Shown here: in pieces, positions 62,098 to 64,000 of the stretch | Position numbering within the stretch: position 1 is the first letter of the stretch | Layout: the number at the start of each line of letters is the position of its first letter | Assembly: GCF_014205295.1 (NCBI RefSeq) | Contig: NZ_JACHNF010000001.1 | Location: 3,038,001 to 3,102,000 of the forward strand | Source of the DNA: Kribbella solani | GTDB lineage: Bacteria > Actinomycetota > Actinomycetes > Propionibacteriales > Kribbellaceae | Direction of reading: 5' to 3' | Length of the DNA: 64,000 bases | Made by a program: the position numbers and the translations under genes | The notes under the pieces: model-generated | Database searches by the model: none | Told to the model about the DNA's origin: nothing | What the model saw: the letters and a program-made list of their open reading frames with translations, nothing else

Positions 62098-62697
62098 TAC
62101 GGCCGACTCCAGGCGGATGCGTACCGCCTCGCGCGCGAACACGTACGTCGACTCGTCGTTGTGGAGGATCGACGACAGGTTCGCGGCCTCGTAGTACGCG
62201 TTCAGGTCGAACGCGAGTTGCTTCGGATCGCCGGCCAGCTCGCCCTGTTCGATCGCCGCGGCGATGGTGGTTTCGATCAGGCCCATCCACTCCAGGTGTA
62301 CGGCCGCGAGCATCTCCTGTACGGCGCCGGTGCGCGCGGAGTACTCGTGCGAGACCTTCTGGAAGAAACAGCCGCCCGGGAAGACGCGACGCTGCGAGTA
62401 GTCCAGCCAGTACTGGCCGAGCGCCCACACCCGCCCGAGACCAGGCTCGACCTCGAACGCCGGAATCACCACGTTGTCCGCGTAGATCCGCCGCGCCGCG
62501 CGGATTGTCGACAACTGCAGCTCTTCCTTCGACCCGAAGTGCGCGAACACCCCGCTCTTACTGATCCCGAGCTCCGCCGCAAGCCGCCCGATCGAAAGCC
62601 CTTCCAGCCCATCCACCGACGCCACATCCACAGCCCGCCGCAACACCGCCCGCCGAGTCTGATCCCCCCGCACCAACCGCCCATCCACCTTCTCCAC
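62071..62697 (-). CDS. TetR-family transcriptional regulator
   Basis: 208 aa. HTH: RRAVLRRAVDVASVDGLEGLSIGRLAAELGISKSGVFAHFGSKEELQ (in pieces); C-terminal part GGCFFQKVSHEYSARTGAVQEML fits the TetR_C_6-like group. The next gene on the far side of a 568-bp gap is an alpha/beta hydrolase with a clear TetR-type operator in its promoter, a plausible target. Confidence 0.9.
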   Translation of the reverse strand: MEKVDGRLVRGDQTRRAVLRRAVDVASVDGLEGLSIGRLAAELGISKSGVFAHFGSKEELQLSTIRAARRIYADNVVIPAFEVEPGLGRVWALGQYWLDYSQRRVFPGGCFFQKVSHEYSARTGAVQEMLAAVHLEWMGLIETTIAAAIEQGELAGDPKQLAFDLNAYYEAANLSSILHNDESTYVFAREAVRIRLESAVLPGAAIPW

Positions 62698-62815
62698 CCC
62701 CCGATCCTAAACACCAACCCGCCCCCCACTCCCACTCCCACACACCCAGCCCCACGCCGACACGCCCACGCCCACGCCCACTCCCACGCCCGCCCGCACC
62801 CCCACCGCACCCCCG

Positions 62816-62923
62816 CCCGCGCTCGTACGCCCGCCCGCGCTCGCACCCCTACCCGCGCTCGTACGCCCGCCCGCGCTCGTACGCCTACCCGCACGCGTAC
62901 ACCCACCCGCGCTCGCACCCGAT
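62816..62923. repeat. 18-bp tandem repeat, six units, intergenic
   Basis: Six units based on CCCGCGCTCGTACGCCCG; copies 1, 3 and 4 are closest, others vary at the 3' half (GCACCCCTA, GTACACCCA). Strand composition is strongly C-biased. Confidence 0.75.
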
Positions 62924-62999
62924 CCGCACACCCGCACCACACCCACGCCCACTCCCACTCCCCGCTCCGCCTCGCACCCACGCCCTCCCCTGGCCGAGC

Positions 63000-63091
63000 G
63001 CCATTTCAGGGGTTAACCACCGAACCTGTCCGTTCACCCCTCGCATCCGACGTGTTGACGGGCAATCTCGGTGGTTAACCCCTGAAACGGC
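63000..63091. repeat. Long inverted repeat, 24-bp arms
   Basis: Arm 1 63000-63023 (GCCATTTCAGGGGTTAACCACC plus GA) and arm 2 63068-63091 are complementary at 23 of 24 positions, with a 44-bp spacer. Each arm contains GGTTAACC, itself a palindrome. It could be a long stem-loop RNA, a terminator, or paired binding sites. Confidence 0.75.
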
Positions 63092-63194
63092 GGCAGTGCC
63101 AGGCGCGGTGGTGAGCGGGGAGGCCGCGACGCCGGCGGGGGGTGGACGGGGTTGTGGCTGACGGGGTGATGGGTTGTGGCTGGTGTGGGGGTGG

Positions 63195-63223
63195 TTGACG
63201 GGGTGGGGGTGGGAAACTAATAA
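63195..63223 (+). promoter_or_regulatory. Sigma-70-type promoter of hydrolase gene
   Basis: TTGACG (63195-63200), 17-bp spacer, TAATAA (63218-63223). The operator at 63222-63239 starts within the -10 box, consistent with repression. Confidence 0.5.
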
Positions 63224-63239
63224 TACGACCGTTCGTATT
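63222..63239. promoter_or_regulatory. TetR-type operator
   Basis: AATACGA / TCGTATT, perfect 7-bp arms with a 4-bp centre CCGT, a form typical of TetR-family operators; overlaps the -10 box and ends 26 bp before the hydrolase start. Confidence 0.7.
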
Positions 63240-63265
63240 GTTTGGTTCGGGTGGGAGGGGATGTT

Positions 63266-64000
63266 GTGCGGAAGCTCGTCAGTGTCGGGTTGCGGGCAAT
63301 CGGATTGTTGTCGCCGCGGGCCGGGGGGTGGGTCGCGTTTCGGTTGTGGCGGCGGCCGATGGCTCGGGGGCGGGTGCGGGGGGGCTGAGCAGGCGGTGCA
63401 CGAGGCGGCGCGGGTGGAGATTGTCGACGATGTGGTGACGTACGCCTGGGGTGACGGGGCGCGGCCGGTGCTGCTGGTGCATGGGTGGCGGTCGCGGGCG
63501 TCGCGGTTCGCGCCGTTCGTCGAGCGGTTGCTGGAGCTCGGGTACAGCCCGGTTTCGTACGACGCGCCCGCGCACGGCGACTCGGGCGGTGAGGTCGCGT
63601 CGATCCTCACGCATCAGGCGATCATTCGCGGGCTCGAGGAGCGGCACGGTCCGTTCGAGGCGGCGGTCGGGCATTCGCTCGGGGTGCTGTTCGCGTTGTA
63701 CGCGGTCCGGGAAGGTGTCGCGGCGAAACGGCTGGTGATGATCAGTGGGGTCGCGGACTTCGCGTATCTCGCGGATACGTTCTGCGCGGCGCTGGGGCTG
63801 GGGCCGAGGATCAACCGGGAGCTGCGGCGGTACATCGAGCGTGGGTACTTCGATGGTGATCGGGACATCTGGACCCGGTTCTCGGTCGGCACCGGGAAGA
63901 CCGAGTTGCTGGTGATCCACAACGACGAGGACGAGATCGTCGATCCGCGGCAGGCGCAGATCCTGCTCCGGAACTACGGTCCGCAGGCGCACTTCCTGCC
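63266..64000 (+). CDS. Alpha/beta hydrolase, apparently frameshifted, runs off window end
   Basis: From the GTG at 63266 the frame reads a natural N-terminus (VRKLVSVGLRAIGLLSPRAG, then WVAFRLWRRPMARGRVRG) and hits TGA at 63386. One frame over, starting at once after the G7 tract (63378-63384), sequence continues as AEQAVHEAARVE and then a full hydrolase domain: LLVHGW oxyanion region, VGHSLGVLFAL nucleophile Ser, NDEDEIVDP acid. Removing one G would join them. The upstream ATG at 63261 opens the second frame but gives an implausible Cys/Gly-rich N-terminus. It may be a sequencing error, a recent mutation, or slippage. Confidence 0.7.

Larger units (their letters stand above)
62698..63265. 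other. Gene-free repetitive interval
   Basis: 568 bp between divergent tetR-type and hydrolase genes. It contains a C-rich low-complexity stretch (62730-62990) with an 18-bp tandem array, a 24-bp-arm inverted repeat at 63000-63091, a G-rich stretch, and the hydrolase promoter with its operator. No convincing ORF; six-residue repeats of PTRART type in one frame look like translated repeat only. Confidence 0.6.

Noticed and set aside
62816..62923. CRISPR-like array
   Set aside because: Units are contiguous 18-mers without spacers, and no cas gene is present.

Overview
This 64 kb window is high-GC actinobacterial chromosome. GTACG/CGTACG is strikingly frequent, GTG and occasional TTG starts are common, most third codon positions are G or C, and dnaG and dgt lie near each other. 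These traits would fit a Nocardioidaceae/Kribbella-type genome, but that assignment is an inference from style and gene content. There is no rRNA, transposase, integrase, CRISPR array or plasmid replication gene. Two tRNAs (Asn, Met) are present.

Layout. (1) 1-2.8 kb: the 5' part of a secreted fungalysin-type metalloprotease, and a winged-helix protein with a repeat-filled linker. (2) 2.9-13.9 kb, all on the minus strand: one tightly packed operon for a type IV secretion/conjugation-like machine. It holds a TcpC-like protein, a small pilin-like membrane protein, a PrgI/TcpE-like protein, a VirB4 ATPase with a long repetitive tail, a VirB6-like channel protein, an NTF2/VirB8-like anchor, a two-domain cell-wall hydrolase and an M48 protease. 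No relaxase, VirD4 coupling protein or integrase is visible. (3) 14.3-19.4 kb: aldo/keto reductase, thioredoxin, VOC protein, and D-amino-acid dehydrogenase divergent from a PucR regulator. (4) 19.7-23.1 kb: a phenolic-lipid cluster in srsABC order (type III PKS, methyltransferase, flavin monooxygenase), with a divergent UbiA prenyltransferase starting 18 bp away. (5) 23.3-30 kb: LysR/MFS pair, a lipoprotein with a dimethylformamidase-beta-like domain, a secreted lysyl oxidase, and an SDR lacking canonical catalytic residues. (6) 30-41.6 kb: SulP-carbonic anhydrase fusion, PAP2 enzyme, MFS, several metallopeptidases and exported proteins, exonuclease III, and a flavin monooxygenase with MarR. 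(7) 41.7-51 kb: a sigma-70 factor, two tRNAs, several regulator/enzyme pairs with inverted-repeat operators, and NADP-type glutamate dehydrogenase. (8) 51-59.2 kb: dnaG and dgt, separated by a secreted WbsX/GH99-like protein, a ferredoxin-reductase-type flavoenzyme and a sialidase with a LamG domain. (9) 59.3-64 kb: a RibD-C-like reductase flanked by an 18-bp direct repeat, an ArsR regulator with a hexapeptide-repeat tail translationally coupled to an MFS pump, a TetR regulator, and an alpha/beta hydrolase that runs off the end and appears frameshifted in a G7 tract.

The most unusual material is the relaxase-less T4SS-like operon, the phenolic-lipid cluster with its prenyltransferase, twin hairpins with identical loops at 19.54-19.60 kb, a 24-bp-arm inverted repeat at 63.0 kb, and recurrent 18-bp tandem repeats in unrelated loci. 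All function calls rest on reading translated sequence and recalled family motifs. No database search was run.
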